From NCBI RefSeq assembly GCF_028553745.1, contig NZ_CP067129.1, positions 1,408,501-1,472,500 of the forward strand: 64,000 nucleotides of DNA. The letters are read 5' to 3'. Each line of letters begins with the position of its first letter. The first letter of the stretch is position 1. This DNA is from Paracoccus seriniphilus (GTDB taxonomy: Bacteria; Pseudomonadota; Alphaproteobacteria; Rhodobacterales; Rhodobacteraceae). The translations under genes and the position numbers were made by a program. The notes beneath the pieces were generated by a model that saw only the letters and a program-made list of their open reading frames with translations, was not told the origin of the DNA and did no database searches. Positions 1 through 9,491 of this stretch are shown piece after piece.

Positions 1-202
1 GCAGTTGCAGATCGCTTGCCGATTCGCGACCGTCGCGGCCCGATTGCAATTCATAGCTGATCTTCTGATTGTCCTGCAGGCCGGTCAGCCCGGCGCGTTC
101 GACTGCAGAAATATGCACGAACACGTCCTTGCCGCCGTCATCAGGTGCGATGAAACCATAGCCTTTGGTGGCGTTGAACCATTTAACCGTTCCGGTCGCC
201 AT
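1..202 (-). CDS. cspA: Cold-shock protein (CspA family), 3' end cut by window
   Basis: Single-stranded nucleic-acid-binding RNA chaperone of the CspA family. The visible 67 codons read leftward from an ATG at 202 and begin [20 protein letters not shown], which carries the RNP1-type KGYGFI motif, followed by DVFVHIS (RNP2). A strong AGGAGA ribosome site precedes the ATG. The C-terminal end of the roughly 70-residue domain runs off the window at base 1. Which of the several CspA paralogues this is, and whether it is cold-induced, cannot be told. Confidence 0.93.
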   Translation of the reverse strand, partial: MATGTVKWFNATKGYGFIAPDDGGKDVFVHISAVERAGLTGLQDNQKISYELQSGRDGRESASDLQL

Positions 203-355
203 AACCGTCTCTCCTTCAAGTCATCCCGACGCTGGATTGCGCCAGGTCGTGCAGCCCGCTTTCGGTATTCCGGCAGCCCATGAAGGGAGGCGGTAGAAAG
301 TCCTTGCTCACAATTCAGGAGGATGACCGAATCGCTAAAAAAGGCAAGACAGAAC

Positions 356-379
356 CGCCCGCAAAATGTAATGCGGGCG
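356..379 (-). terminator. Candidate intrinsic terminator of thrS
   Basis: A 7-bp perfect inverted repeat (CGCCCGC / GCGGGCG, 10-nt loop) lies about 27 nt beyond the thrS stop. Read leftward it is followed by a T-rich but interrupted stretch ending in six T. The U-tract is not immediately adjacent, so efficiency is uncertain. Confidence 0.45.
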
Positions 380-405
380 TGAAGTTGCTGTAACAAAGCC
401 TGTTT

Positions 406-2352
406 TCAGCGCAGATCCGGCGCTGTTGCCTCGGCTTTCAGGGCCTGTGTCACCTCTTCCAGCGACAGCGTGCGGCTGCCCTGCTGGTCCAGACGGCGCA
501 TGGATACGGTGCGGTTCTCGACCTCTTTCATGCCGATGGCCAGAATCGCGGGCACCTTGGCGACCGAATGTTCGCGCACCTTGTAGTTGATCTTCTCATT
601 GCGTGTATCGGCTTCGGCGCGAATGCCGGCAGCCCGCAGGGTCTCGACCACCTCTTGCACGTAATCGTCGGCATCGGAAACGATCGAGGCCACCACGACC
701 TGACGCGGAGCCAGCCAGAAAGGCAGCTTGCCGGCACTGTTCTCGATCAGGATGCCGATGAAACGCTCAAAGCTGCCCAGAACCGCGCGGTGCAGCATGA
801 TCGGCCGGTGCTTGTGCCCGTCCTGGCCGACATATTCGGCATCCAGCCGCTCGGGCAGGTTCGGATCCACCTGCAGGGTGCCGCACTGCCAGTCACGCCC
901 GATGGCGTCGGTCAGCACGAATTCCAGCTTTGGTCCGTAAAAGGCGCCTTCGCCCGGGAAGATCGTGTAATCATAGCCGGCGGCCTTGCAGGCGTTGCCA
1001 AGTGCGGCCTCGACATGATCCCAGCTTTCGTCCGATCCGATGCGCTTGTCAGGACGGGTGGACAGTTTGATGCGCCAGCCTTCGAATCCCAGATCGGCAT
1101 AGATCCCGGCAAGGAACTCGATGAATTTCCTGGTTTCCGATTCGATCTGGTCTTCGGTGCAGAAGATATGCGCGTCATCCTGCGTAAAGCCGCGCACCCG
1201 CATGATGCCATGCAGCGCGCCCGAGGGCTCATAGCGGTTGCAGGACCCGAATTCGGCCATCCGCAGGGGCAGGTCGCGATAGGACTTCAGACCGTGGTTG
1301 AAGATCTGCACATGACAGGGGCAGTTCATCGGTTTGAGCGCGTTGACGGTCTTGGTCTTGGCGTGCTCCTCGTCCACCTCGACGATGAACATGTTTTCCT
1401 GGTAGTTTTCCCAGTGGCCCGATTCTTCCCACAGCTTGCGGTTCACCACCTGCGGCGTATTGACCTCGACGTAACCATCGGCGCGCTGCTTGCGGCGCAT
1501 GTAGTCCTGCAGCGTGGTATAGATGTTCCAGCCGTTGGGGTGCCAGAAGATCTGGCCGGGGGCCTCTTCCTGCATGTGGAACAGGTCCATCTCGCGGCCC
1601 AGCTTGCGGTGGTCGCGCTTGGCTGCCTCTTCCAGCATGTGCAGATGTGCCTTCAGCTCGTCCTTGTTGCGGAAGGCCACGCCATAGATGCGCTGCAGCA
1701 TCGGGCGGTCGGAATCGCCCAGCCAATAGGCCCCGGCGATATGGGTCAGCTTGAAGGCATCGGCGGGCAGCTGGCCTGTCGATTGCAGATGCGGACCGCG
1801 GCACAGATCCTGCCAGTCGCCATGCCAATACATCCGCAGTTCCTCGCCTTCGGGGATGCGGTTGATCAGCTCGACCTTGAAGGGTTCGTTCGCGGCCTCG
1901 TAATGGGCGATCGCGCGGTCGCGGTCCCAGACCTCGGTGCGGACCGGCTCGCGCGCGGCGATGATCTGCTTCATCCGGGTCTCGATCTTGCCCAGGTCTT
2001 CGGGGGTAAATGGCTCGGCACGGTCGAAATCATAGAACCAGCCATGATCGCGGACCGGGCCAATGGTGACCTTGACGTCCTGCCAGATTTCCTGGACGGC
2101 ACGGGCCATCACATGGGCGAAATCATGGCGGATCAGTTCCAGCGCCTGTTCCTCATCCTTCATGGTGTGGATGGCAATGGAACCGCTGGTATTGATCGGC
2201 CAGGCCAGATCAATGTGCTTGCCGTCAAGGCTGGCGGAAATCGCGCGTTTTGCCAGGCTGGGGGCAATGCTTTGTGCCACGTCGCCAGCGGTGATCCCGG
2301 CGGGGTATTCGCGCGAGTTGCCATCGGGGAAGGTGAGGGAAATCAGGGACAT
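406..2352 (-). CDS. thrS: Threonyl-tRNA synthetase
   Basis: Class II aminoacyl-tRNA synthetase charging tRNA-Thr in the cytoplasm; 648 aa, a usual length. Order: N-terminal TGS domain (about 1-65), editing domain with HxxxH-type motif (HDFAH) and the CRGPH segment, class II catalytic core with zinc ligands (Cys in MNCPCHVQ, His in the DDAHIFC and LHRAVLG segments), and C-terminal anticodon-binding domain. The start at 2352 ([11 protein letters not shown]) is chosen because an AGGAGGA ribosome site lies 5 nt upstream; an upstream in-frame start at 2433 has no such site and adds 27 unconserved residues. Single-gene unit between cspA and the hydrolase pair. Confidence 0.97.
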   Translation of the reverse strand: MSLISLTFPDGNSREYPAGITAGDVAQSIAPSLAKRAISASLDGKHIDLAWPINTSGSIAIHTMKDEEQALELIRHDFAHVMARAVQEIWQDVKVTIGPVRDHGWFYDFDRAEPFTPEDLGKIETRMKQIIAAREPVRTEVWDRDRAIAHYEAANEPFKVELINRIPEGEELRMYWHGDWQDLCRGPHLQSTGQLPADAFKLTHIAGAYWLGDSDRPMLQRIYGVAFRNKDELKAHLHMLEEAAKRDHRKLGREMDLFHMQEEAPGQIFWHPNGWNIYTTLQDYMRRKQRADGYVEVNTPQVVNRKLWEESGHWENYQENMFIVEVDEEHAKTKTVNALKPMNCPCHVQIFNHGLKSYRDLPLRMAEFGSCNRYEPSGALHGIMRVRGFTQDDAHIFCTEDQIESETRKFIEFLAGIYADLGFEGWRIKLSTRPDKRIGSDESWDHVEAALGNACKAAGYDYTIFPGEGAFYGPKLEFVLTDAIGRDWQCGTLQVDPNLPERLDAEYVGQDGHKHRPIMLHRAVLGSFERFIGILIENSAGKLPFWLAPRQVVVASIVSDADDYVQEVVETLRAAGIRAEADTRNEKINYKVREHSVAKVPAILAIGMKEVENRTVSMRRLDQQGSRTLSLEEVTQALKAEATAPDLR

Positions 2353-2580
2353 CAAGTCCTCCTCGTCGGTTTGGCGCCCACGGAACGCCCGGTTGCAAGT
2401 ATATGTGCCGCCCAAATGAACCCGCGACAACATGGTGTCAAGCCCGCGCCCCTCCCGCGCGACGTCAAAGGGGCTTCATGGTCTTGAGGTAATATGCCAC
2501 AACATGAAGCGATCGATGCCGTTTTTTCCGCCTTCGGTACCGGCGACGATCTTGATTGCAACTGAACGGGATTTCGGGTC

Positions 2581-3321
2581 ATGGCGCAGTTTCTGGATAC
2601 GGCCTCGGGGCGTCGCATCGCTTATCATCGCCGGACCGGGCAAGGGCCGGGCGTGGTGTTTCTGGGTGGTTTCAAATCCGACATGACCGGCACGAAGGCC
2701 GTGCATCTGGAAGAATGGGCGCGCCGCCATGACCGGGCCTTCCTGCGCTTTGACTATTCCGGTCACGGCGAGAGCAGCGGCGATTTCGAAGCAGGCTGTA
2801 TCGGCGACTGGGCCGAGGACGCGCGCGCCGCGATCACCCAACTGACCGCAGGCCCCCAGGTTCTGGTCGGCTCCAGCATGGGCGGCTGGATCAGCCTGCT
2901 GCTGGCGCGGGCCATGCCCGAGCATATCGCGGGGCTGGTGACGATTGCCGCCGCCCCCGATTTCACGCAGCAGGGGTTCTGGGCTGGTTTCAGCGAGGCG
3001 CAGCGCGAGATCATTCAGCGAGATGGCCGCCTGGAACTGCCAAGCGAATACAGCGACTCGCCCTATGTGATCACCCGCCGTCTGATCGAGGATGGTCGCG
3101 ACAACCTGATCATGGACAAGCCCCTGTCGCTGCCGTTCCCGACACGGATGCTGCAGGGTACCGATGACGCGGATGTGCCCATGGATTGGGCGGTGAACCT
3201 GCTGAACCATGCGCAGGGTGATGATATCCGTCTGACTCTGGTGAAGGGTGCCGATCACCGATTTTCATCCGATGACTGCCTCTCTCTGATCGAGCAGGCG
3301 GTTGAAGATGTTCTGGGGTAG
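2581..3321 (+). CDS. Alpha/beta hydrolase
   Basis: Soluble 246-aa alpha/beta-fold hydrolase, probably an esterase or thioesterase. The nucleophile elbow is G-S-S-M-G with Ser at residue 99. The acid is probably the Asp in QGTDDADVP, and the His lies in KGADHRFS near the C-terminus. No signal peptide. Length and layout resemble the ABHD10-like group. Its 3' end overlaps the start of the next hydrolase by 14 nt, so the two are likely cotranscribed. Substrate unknown. Confidence 0.88.
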   Translation: MAQFLDTASGRRIAYHRRTGQGPGVVFLGGFKSDMTGTKAVHLEEWARRHDRAFLRFDYSGHGESSGDFEAGCIGDWAEDARAAITQLTAGPQVLVGSSMGGWISLLLARAMPEHIAGLVTIAAAPDFTQQGFWAGFSEAQREIIQRDGRLELPSEYSDSPYVITRRLIEDGRDNLIMDKPLSLPFPTRMLQGTDDADVPMDWAVNLLNHAQGDDIRLTLVKGADHRFSSDDCLSLIEQAVEDVLG

Positions 3322-4282
3322 GAACGCCGCCAGAATTCTTGTTGCCCTGATGGTCGGGCTTGTCCTGTTTTGCGTGTTCGGTCCCAAGGAAGCCGTCACC
3401 CTCGACACGCCGACAATCACCTTGCCCGACGATCTGGATGGTTGGCTTGCCGAAAGAGAGGCCGGGATCGCCGCCAGCAAGGCGGCATGGATCGACTGGC
3501 GTGGACAGCCGGGACAACGGACTGATCTGGCATTGATCTATATCCATGGTTTTTCGGGGAATCCCTCTGAACTGAACCCCGTCCCGCATGAGGTGGCCGA
3601 GGCCGTGGGTGCCAATCTCTACTCGGTGCGGCTGGCCGGGCATGGCGGCGCCGACGAGACGCTGGCGCGTTCTCATGTCGCTGACTGGTGGCACGACGTT
3701 GCCGAGGCCGTGTCCGTCGGAGAGCGGCTGGGACACAAGGTCGTCCTGATGGGGCTGTCCACCGGCGGGACTCTGGCCGCACTGGCGGCGCTGGATGGTG
3801 AATTGGGCGCACGAATTGACGGGGTCGTCCTGCTGTCCCCGAACTTCGGGGTCAATGACCGCTATATCCGGGTGCTTGATCTGCCATTCGCCCGCCAGAT
3901 CGTCCGCCTCGTCTTGCCGCAAAACCGTTGCGGCGGCTCTGAGGACGTCAATTCAGACGCGGGCTTGATGGCACCCTGTCCGGCCATCGAAGCGGCGATC
4001 CCCATGGCCGCGCTGGTGCGCAAGGCGCGGGCTGCCGATTTCTCCAAGGCAGATCAGCCGGCTTTCTTCATCTGGTCCTATGACGACAGCATCGTTCGGC
4101 CCGAGGCGACCAGCGAGGTGGCGGAGGAATGGGGTGGGCGCGTCACACGTCTCAACGTCACGCCCGGAAAGCGGGACGATCCCTATGGTCACATGCTTGC
4201 CGGGGACAGCTTTTCCCCGCGCCTGTCACCCTTGATGGCCAAGGCCATCACGCTGTGGCTGACGCAGCTTGGCGCAACGTAA
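3308..4282 (+). CDS. Membrane-anchored alpha/beta hydrolase
   Basis: 324-aa alpha/beta hydrolase with an N-terminal hydrophobic helix (about residues 9-24), so probably tethered to the inner membrane with the catalytic domain in the periplasm. The nucleophile elbow is G-L-S-T-G with Ser151, preceded by an oxyanion-type IHGFSG motif (80-84) and a C-terminal GHML histidine. The ATG at 3308 lies inside the upstream hydrolase gene; a TTG two codons earlier is an alternative. The overlap suggests translational coupling. Substrate unknown. Confidence 0.85.
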   Translation: MFWGRNAARILVALMVGLVLFCVFGPKEAVTLDTPTITLPDDLDGWLAEREAGIAASKAAWIDWRGQPGQRTDLALIYIHGFSGNPSELNPVPHEVAEAVGANLYSVRLAGHGGADETLARSHVADWWHDVAEAVSVGERLGHKVVLMGLSTGGTLAALAALDGELGARIDGVVLLSPNFGVNDRYIRVLDLPFARQIVRLVLPQNRCGGSEDVNSDAGLMAPCPAIEAAIPMAALVRKARAADFSKADQPAFFIWSYDDSIVRPEATSEVAEEWGGRVTRLNVTPGKRDDPYGHMLAGDSFSPRLSPLMAKAITLWLTQLGAT

Positions 4283-4298
4283 GCGCCAAGCCCCTTTT
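4268..4298 (+). terminator. Candidate terminator at the end of the hydrolase pair
   Basis: An 8-bp perfect stem CTTGGCGC / GCGCCAAG (loop AACGTAA, which contains the stop codon) is followed by CCCCTTTT. It sits in the short convergent gap between the hydrolase gene and phaZ. Confidence 0.55.
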
Positions 4299-4312
4299 CG
4301 CGATCCCTGAGA

Positions 4313-5662
4313 TCAGACTGCGATCTTGCCGTTTTCACCGACCGATTCATCGGGTCCGCAATCGGCAGCTGCGCCGCCGATAGCCCTGCGTTTGCGCGGG
4401 GTGGAGTTGTCCTTGCGGGCCATGTGCTCGTCAATGAAGTCCAGAACAAGCGGTCGGATGTTCAGCCGCCAGGACTTGCCGGCGAAGATGCCGTAATGGC
4501 CTGCGCCGGGTTCCAGATGCTGTTTCTTGAGTTCGTCCGGAACGCCCGAACAGAGATCCAGGGCGGCGACACATTGGCCGGGGGCCGAGATGTCATCCTT
4601 GCCGCCTTCGACAGTCATGACCGCGACATTGGTGATTTTCGAGATGTCGGCCTTCTTGCCCTCGACCTCGAAACGGTTCTGCGCGATCTCGAGATTCTTG
4701 AAGATGCGCTCTACCGTGGACAGGTAGAATTCGGCGGTCATATCCATGACGGCCAGATATTCGTCATAGAAGCGGTTGTGCTTGTCGCCCTCGGACCCGG
4801 TGCCGCGCCCTTCGTCAAAGATCTTGTTGACGAAGGCACGGGTGTGGGTTTCTGCGTTCATCGAGATGAACGAACTCAGCTGGGCAAGGCCCGGATAGAC
4901 CATCCGGCCCGCGCCGCGGTATTTGAAGCCGACCGATTGAATGACCAGATGCTCAAGCTCGCCCATGGTCACGCGATTGCCGAAATCGGTGACATCGGTG
5001 GCGGCAGCATCCGGATCGATCGGCCCCCCGATCAGCGTCAGGGTGAGAGGCTGGGACTCGGGTGCTTCCTCGGCAAGGATCGCTGTCGCGGCCAGCGCAA
5101 GCGGTGCGGGCTGACAGACGGCGATCACATTGGTGTCCGGCCCCAGATGCTTGATGAACTCAATCAGGTAGCGTGTGTAATCCTCGACGTCGAACTTGCC
5201 TTCGCTGACCGGAATGTCGCGGGCATTGTGCCAGTCGGTGACATAGACCTCGCAGTCGGGCAGCAGCGAGGTCACGGTCGAACGCATCAGCGTCGCGTAA
5301 TGGCCCGACATGGGCGCGATCAGCAGCACCTTGCGCGGCTGGGGCTCGCGGCGCGCGACCCGGAAATGGATCAGATCGCCGAAGGGACGTTTGAGCTTCG
5401 GTTCGACATAGACGATATGGTCCTGACCGTCCTCGCCAGCAATCGCGGGAATTTCCCAGTCCGGCTTGATCACCATGCGCGCAAAGCTGCGTTCGGTGAC
5501 GCGCCCCCAGGCACTCATCAACTTGAAGGCCGGATGGGGAATCAGCGCAAACGCTGGATAAGAACCAATCGCCCGTGCCGTCGCGCCCAGCCATTCATTC
5601 GTGTTTCGAATCGTTTCCATCGCATCATAGGAAATAATTCCCTTGGCCCCTTTGATCGGCAT
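4313..5662 (-). CDS. phaZ: Intracellular polyhydroxyalkanoate depolymerase
   Basis: Degrades native intracellular PHB granules; about 449 aa. It has the PHB_depolymerase C-terminal family layout and the Cys-containing elbow VCQPAPL, where intracellular PhaZ enzymes use Cys instead of the Ser of secreted ones. The C-terminal GAGHYGIFAGKSW carries the likely catalytic His. The start at 5662 (MPIKG) is preferred: it has a GGTGGA ribosome site and leaves a perfect CTGC-N3-GCAG site (5677-5687) in the untranslated leader. An in-frame ATG at 5698 would add 12 residues. Divergent from phaC, matching the Paracoccus pha cluster. Confidence 0.93.
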   Translation of the reverse strand: MPIKGAKGIISYDAMETIRNTNEWLGATARAIGSYPAFALIPHPAFKLMSAWGRVTERSFARMVIKPDWEIPAIAGEDGQDHIVYVEPKLKRPFGDLIHFRVARREPQPRKVLLIAPMSGHYATLMRSTVTSLLPDCEVYVTDWHNARDIPVSEGKFDVEDYTRYLIEFIKHLGPDTNVIAVCQPAPLALAATAILAEEAPESQPLTLTLIGGPIDPDAAATDVTDFGNRVTMGELEHLVIQSVGFKYRGAGRMVYPGLAQLSSFISMNAETHTRAFVNKIFDEGRGTGSEGDKHNRFYDEYLAVMDMTAEFYLSTVERIFKNLEIAQNRFEVEGKKADISKITNVAVMTVEGGKDDISAPGQCVAALDLCSGVPDELKKQHLEPGAGHYGIFAGKSWRLNIRPLVLDFIDEHMARKDNSTPRKRRAIGGAAADCGPDESVGENGKIAV

Positions 5663-5676
5663 GAATCCACCATTTG

Positions 5677-5687
5677 CTGCGCCGCAG
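5677..5687. promoter_or_regulatory. Candidate PhaR operator between phaZ and phaC
   Basis: Exact CTGC-GCC-GCAG, the CTGC-N3-GCAG pattern reported for alphaproteobacterial PhaR. It lies 15 nt upstream of the chosen phaZ start and 103 nt upstream of phaC, so it could affect either. Not shown to be bound here. Confidence 0.5.
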
Positions 5688-5789
5688 TCCTGCGGCATTC
5701 GTCACGGTTCGGGGGTCAATAGGGCGAATTGTCCGCTTTACCCAATGCCAGCCCTGAGCCTATCATCAAGTGATTTTTAGGGAGATTTT

Positions 5790-7979
5790 GTGGTCATGGC
5801 AAGCAAGACGGACGAATCGGGACGGAACGTTACGCGCAGCACTGGCTCGAAGACTGCTTCCGCAACGACAGAAACGCAGGCTGAAACCGGCAAGTCGCAA
5901 GCTGCTTCCGACCGTGCCGGCACAGCCTCGAAGGGAAAAACCGCCAAAGAGAAAACCGCGCGCCCCCGGGCCGCATCGGCTGCCAAGAAGCCGGCAGCAC
6001 CGCGTCGCACCTCGGCCGCGACGGTTCAGGCAGATGCCGCAAAGAAGCCGACACGGAAACGGGCGCCCGCAAAGCCAAAGGCACAGGTAGCAGCCCCGGC
6101 AGTTCAGGCCCGCAAGGCCGTGCCAGAGGATGAAACGGCCGCTGCCGGCAAGGAAATGGCCGGCAAGGAAACGGGTGCCTTGCCCGCGACGGACAAGTCA
6201 AAATCTGCGGAGATGGATCTGCCCTCGGCGCGCAAGCTGACCGAAAACATCGAAAAGATCGAGACACTTGGCCATCGACTGGTCGCGGCTCTCAGTGAAA
6301 GGGCCACGCCCAATCCGGGTGTCGAAGGTCCGGGGCCGGATCTGATGCTGACCACGGCGAGCGCCTGGATGAAGTCTCTGGCAGAGCAACCGACGAAGCT
6401 GATCGAACAGCAGGTCAACTATTGGGGCGAGACATTGCGCAACTATTCCGACGCGCAAATGGCGCTGGCCCGCAGCCAGAAGTCGACATCGGATGACGCG
6501 CAAGAGGTCCCCGACAAGCGGTTCAAGAACCCGCTTTGGCAGACCCATCCCTTTTTCAGCTATGTGCGCAAACAATATATGACCAATGCCAAGGCCATTC
6601 AGGAGGCCGTCAGCGATCTGGACCTGCCTGACGAGGTGGCGCGTCGACGTGTCGACTGGATGACACGTCAGATCATCGACATGATGTCCCCGACGAATTT
6701 CCTGGCCACCAACCCCGATGCGCTGGAAAAAGCCATCGAGACCGAAGGACAAAGCCTTGTGCAGGGGTTGGAAAACCTTGTGCGGGATGTCGAGATGAAC
6801 GGCGGTGAAATGGTTGTTTCGCTGGCCGATCGCGACGCGTTCACGGTCGGCGAGAATATCGGCACGGCTGAAGGCAGTGTGGTCTATCGCACGCATCTGC
6901 TGGAACTGATCCAGTACAAGCCCACGACCGAGCAGGTCCATGAGACGCCGCTGCTGATCTTTCCGCCCTGGATCAACAAGTTTTATGTTCTTGACCTGAA
7001 GCCACAGAACAGCCTGATCCGCTGGCTGGTGGGGCAGGGGCATACGCTCTTTGTCGTCAGCTGGAAGAATCCCGACACCAGTTATGCCAAGATCGGCATG
7101 GAAGACTATGTCGCTGCCTATCTGGATGCGATGGACAAGGTGAGGGAACTGACCGATCAGCCCAGACTGAATGTCGTCGGTTACTGCATTGCCGGCACGA
7201 CCCTGTCGCTGACACTGGCGCTGTTGGACCGTCTTGGCGATGATCGCGTCAATTCGGCAACCCTTCTGACCACGCTGACGGATTTTTCCGATCACGGTGA
7301 ATTTACCACCTATTTGCAGGATGATTTCATCAACGGCATCGTCGAAGAGGTTCAGCGGCACGGGCTGATGCGTGCGCAGCTGATGTCGCGCACCATGAGC
7401 TTTCTGCGCGCCAATGATCTGGTCTGGGGACCGGCGATCCGCAGCTATATGCTGGGCGAGACCCCTCCCGCCTTTGATCTGCTGTATTGGAATGGCGACA
7501 GCACCAATCTTCCGGGCCGCATGGCGCTGCAATATCTGCAGGGGCTTTGCCAGAAGAACGAATTTGCCGGTGAGGGCTTTGAACTGATGGGTCATCGGCT
7601 GCATCTCGGCGATGTCAAGACGCCGCTTTGCGCCGTGGCCTGTGAAACGGATCATATCGCGCCCTGGGCGGATTCCTGGCGCGGGGTTGCCGCCATGGGC
7701 AGCCGTGACAAGAGCTTCATCCTCTCTGAATCCGGCCATATCGCCGGCATCGTCAATCCGCCCAGCAAGAAGAAATACGGCCATTACGCAGGGGGTGCCG
7801 GATTCGACAAGGGGCATGAGGCCTGGCGCGAATCAGCCAGCTTCTTCGAGGGCAGCTGGTGGCCACGCTGGGGCGACTGGCTGGCCGAAAGGGCAGGGAA
7901 AATGGTGCCTGCTCGCGAGATCAAAGATGAAATCTGTCCCGCTCCTGGAACCTATGTGCATGAACGCGCCGTTTCCTGA
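5790..7979 (+). CDS. phaC: Class I polyhydroxyalkanoate synthase with long Lys/Ala-rich N-terminus
   Basis: Polymerises 3-hydroxyacyl-CoA into PHA on the granule surface. The catalytic domain is complete: nucleophile elbow G-Y-C-I-A-G with Cys466, the Asp segment CETDHIAPW and the His segment SESGHIAG. At 729 aa it is about 130-150 residues longer than ordinary class I PhaC. The excess is an N-terminal tail rich in Ala, Lys, Thr and Pro, resembling a disordered basic tail. GTG at 5790 has AGGGAG 5 nt upstream; ATG at 5796 is an alternative start two codons later. Divergent from phaZ, followed by phaP and phaR. Confidence 0.95.
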   Translation: MVMASKTDESGRNVTRSTGSKTASATTETQAETGKSQAASDRAGTASKGKTAKEKTARPRAASAAKKPAAPRRTSAATVQADAAKKPTRKRAPAKPKAQVAAPAVQARKAVPEDETAAAGKEMAGKETGALPATDKSKSAEMDLPSARKLTENIEKIETLGHRLVAALSERATPNPGVEGPGPDLMLTTASAWMKSLAEQPTKLIEQQVNYWGETLRNYSDAQMALARSQKSTSDDAQEVPDKRFKNPLWQTHPFFSYVRKQYMTNAKAIQEAVSDLDLPDEVARRRVDWMTRQIIDMMSPTNFLATNPDALEKAIETEGQSLVQGLENLVRDVEMNGGEMVVSLADRDAFTVGENIGTAEGSVVYRTHLLELIQYKPTTEQVHETPLLIFPPWINKFYVLDLKPQNSLIRWLVGQGHTLFVVSWKNPDTSYAKIGMEDYVAAYLDAMDKVRELTDQPRLNVVGYCIAGTTLSLTLALLDRLGDDRVNSATLLTTLTDFSDHGEFTTYLQDDFINGIVEEVQRHGLMRAQLMSRTMSFLRANDLVWGPAIRSYMLGETPPAFDLLYWNGDSTNLPGRMALQYLQGLCQKNEFAGEGFELMGHRLHLGDVKTPLCAVACETDHIAPWADSWRGVAAMGSRDKSFILSESGHIAGIVNPPSKKKYGHYAGGAGFDKGHEAWRESASFFEGSWWPRWGDWLAERAGKMVPAREIKDEICPAPGTYVHERAVS

Positions 7980-8044
7980 AAGCTGGCTTTGTCAGCCTTC
8001 TCAACCTGTTGCATGACAGGCTGCGTCACAATGTATCAGACGTG

Positions 8045-8083
8045 CTGCACTGCGGCGAAAAGACTTGAAATGCTGCGCTGCAG
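8045..8083. promoter_or_regulatory. Candidate double PhaR operator upstream of phaP
   Basis: Two TGC-rich dyads 28 bp apart: CTGC-ACT-GCGG at 8045-8055 (one mismatch) and exact CTGC-GCT-GCAG at 8073-8083. They lie 85-123 bp ahead of the phasin ATG. PhaR is known to repress phaP at such TGC-rich palindromes until it is titrated by PHA granules. Confidence 0.6.
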
Positions 8084-8167
8084 CATGCATATTGGGATAC
8101 GTTGATGACACGCAGTGCAACCTCTTTTCCCTGATGGTTGATCGCTGCGCATACAGGAGTGATCACT

Positions 8168-8623
8168 ATGGCGAAGACCCCGGATTTCACCAAGACCATG
8201 CAAGACATGATGGCCAATTTCCCGATTGATACCTCGTCCTTTCAGGACGCGATGAAATCGCAAAGCGCCTTTGGCGAGAAACTGGCCAAGGTTGCGCTGG
8301 CAGCTGCCGAGCGTTCGACCGAGATCTCGGCCAATTGGGCAAAAGACAGCATCTCCCGCATGGGTGAACTGGCTGTGGTCAAGGAAGAGCCCGCCGAATA
8401 CGCGAAGGCCGTTTCCGACTATGCTTCGGCTGCTGCCGAAGTTGCTGCCGAGCACATGGCTTCCTTTGCCGAGGTTGCCAAGAAAGTTCAGATGGATACC
8501 GTCGACCTGATGATGACGGCTGGCAAGGATCTGGCTGCTGACGCACAGAAGGTGGCCGAAAAGACCGCACGCGAAACGCAAAGCGCTGTCCGCAAGACCA
8601 CCGCTGCTGCAGCCGCGAAGTAA
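8168..8623 (+). CDS. phaP: Phasin (PHA granule-associated protein)
   Basis: 151-aa amphipathic helical protein coating PHA granules and controlling their size and number. The sequence is typical phasin_2: long Ala/Glu/Lys-rich helices, no Cys, and a KTTAAAAAK tail. ATG at 8168 has AGGAG 8 nt upstream; in-frame codons further upstream lack a ribosome site. It sits between phaC and phaR, has its own candidate PhaR operators, and is followed by a strong terminator, so it can be expressed separately at high level. Confidence 0.93.
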   Translation: MAKTPDFTKTMQDMMANFPIDTSSFQDAMKSQSAFGEKLAKVALAAAERSTEISANWAKDSISRMGELAVVKEEPAEYAKAVSDYASAAAEVAAEHMASFAEVAKKVQMDTVDLMMTAGKDLAADAQKVAEKTARETQSAVRKTTAAAAAK

Positions 8624-8649
8624 TTTCTTCCTGCCGGTCAGGAAGCGAA

Positions 8650-8673
8650 GGGGGCGTTCATCGCCCCCTTTTT
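8650..8673 (+). terminator. Intrinsic terminator after phaP
   Basis: Perfect 7-bp GC stem GGGGGCG / CGCCCCC with a 5-nt loop, followed at once by five T. It starts 26 nt after the phaP stop. This is the clearest factor-independent terminator in the window. Confidence 0.9.
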
Positions 8674-8771
8674 CATGCTCTGCTGCTTCCAGTCGCGGAT
8701 ATTCGAGGCTGTTTCGATCGAACCGGATGCGATGAGGCGGGGCGAGAGGGGAAATTTTCTTTGCGTTTTCG

Positions 8772-8782
8772 CTGCGCTGCAC
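8772..8782. promoter_or_regulatory. Candidate PhaR autoregulatory site
   Basis: CTGC-GCT-GCAC, one mismatch from CTGC-N3-GCAG, 37 bp ahead of the phaR ATG. The position suits autorepression, which is known for PhaR in Paracoccus. Confidence 0.45.
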
Positions 8783-8819
8783 TCATCATGTGCAAAAGTC
8801 ATCGAAAGAGGCCCTGCAT

Positions 8820-9452
8820 ATGGCCGCCGACGCCAAGACCCTTCTGATCAAGCGCTACGCCAGCCGGCGGCTCTACAATACCGAAACCAGCGACTATGTA
8901 ACCCTGGACGATATTGCACGATTCATTCGTGAGGGCCGCGATGTGAAAATCGTCGATCTCAAGTCCGGAGATGATCTGACGCGGCAATATCTGCTGCAGA
9001 TCATTGCCGAACATGAGGGCAGGGGAGAAAACGTCCTGCCGATCGACGTGCTGACCGATCTGGTGCGCAGCTATACGCCCAACGCGCAATCCGTGGTGCC
9101 GCAATTTCTGGCCGCCAGCTTCGAGATGCTGCGCGACGGTCAGTCGAAGATGATGGAAAACATGTCCGTCATGCCCAATCCCATTGCGAACATGCCGGGG
9201 TTCGAGGCATTGCAGCGTCAGCAGCGCATGTTCCTCAAGGCGATGATGGGCGGATGGACGGCGACGAGCACCGGCGCAGAACCGGATGATGCATCTGAAG
9301 AGGCGGGTGATTCGGGCAAGGCGGGATCGGAATCTGCTGCCGGATCTGCTGATCCGAAGCCGGCAGCCCCTGCAAAAGGTGGCGAAACCGAGGATATGGC
9401 CGAGATCCGGCGACAGTTGGCGGAACTTCAGAAACGAATTTCCAACCTCTGA
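8820..9452 (+). CDS. phaR: PHA synthesis repressor
   Basis: 210-aa PHA-responsive repressor. The N-terminal PHB/PHA accumulation regulator DNA-binding domain (about 7-70) begins KRYASRRLYNTETSDYVTLDD, the family hallmark. It is followed by the PHB-binding region and a Pro/Ala/Gly-rich linker, ending in a short coiled-coil (EIRRQLAELQKRISNL). The ATG at 8820 has AGAGG 8 nt upstream; a GTG at 8790 would add ten residues. The protein binds both DNA and PHA granules, coupling polymer presence to phaP expression. Confidence 0.95.
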   Translation: MAADAKTLLIKRYASRRLYNTETSDYVTLDDIARFIREGRDVKIVDLKSGDDLTRQYLLQIIAEHEGRGENVLPIDVLTDLVRSYTPNAQSVVPQFLAASFEMLRDGQSKMMENMSVMPNPIANMPGFEALQRQQRMFLKAMMGGWTATSTGAEPDDASEEAGDSGKAGSESAAGSADPKPAAPAKGGETEDMAEIRRQLAELQKRISNL

Positions 9453-9491
9453 CTTGCACCTGCGATCATCCCGGTCTAAACGCTGCATAAC

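Noticed and set aside
568..2487. A 639-codon open frame antisense to thrS
   Set aside because: Mirror of a clear thrS gene in GC-rich DNA; no domain, ribosome site or plausible protein composition.
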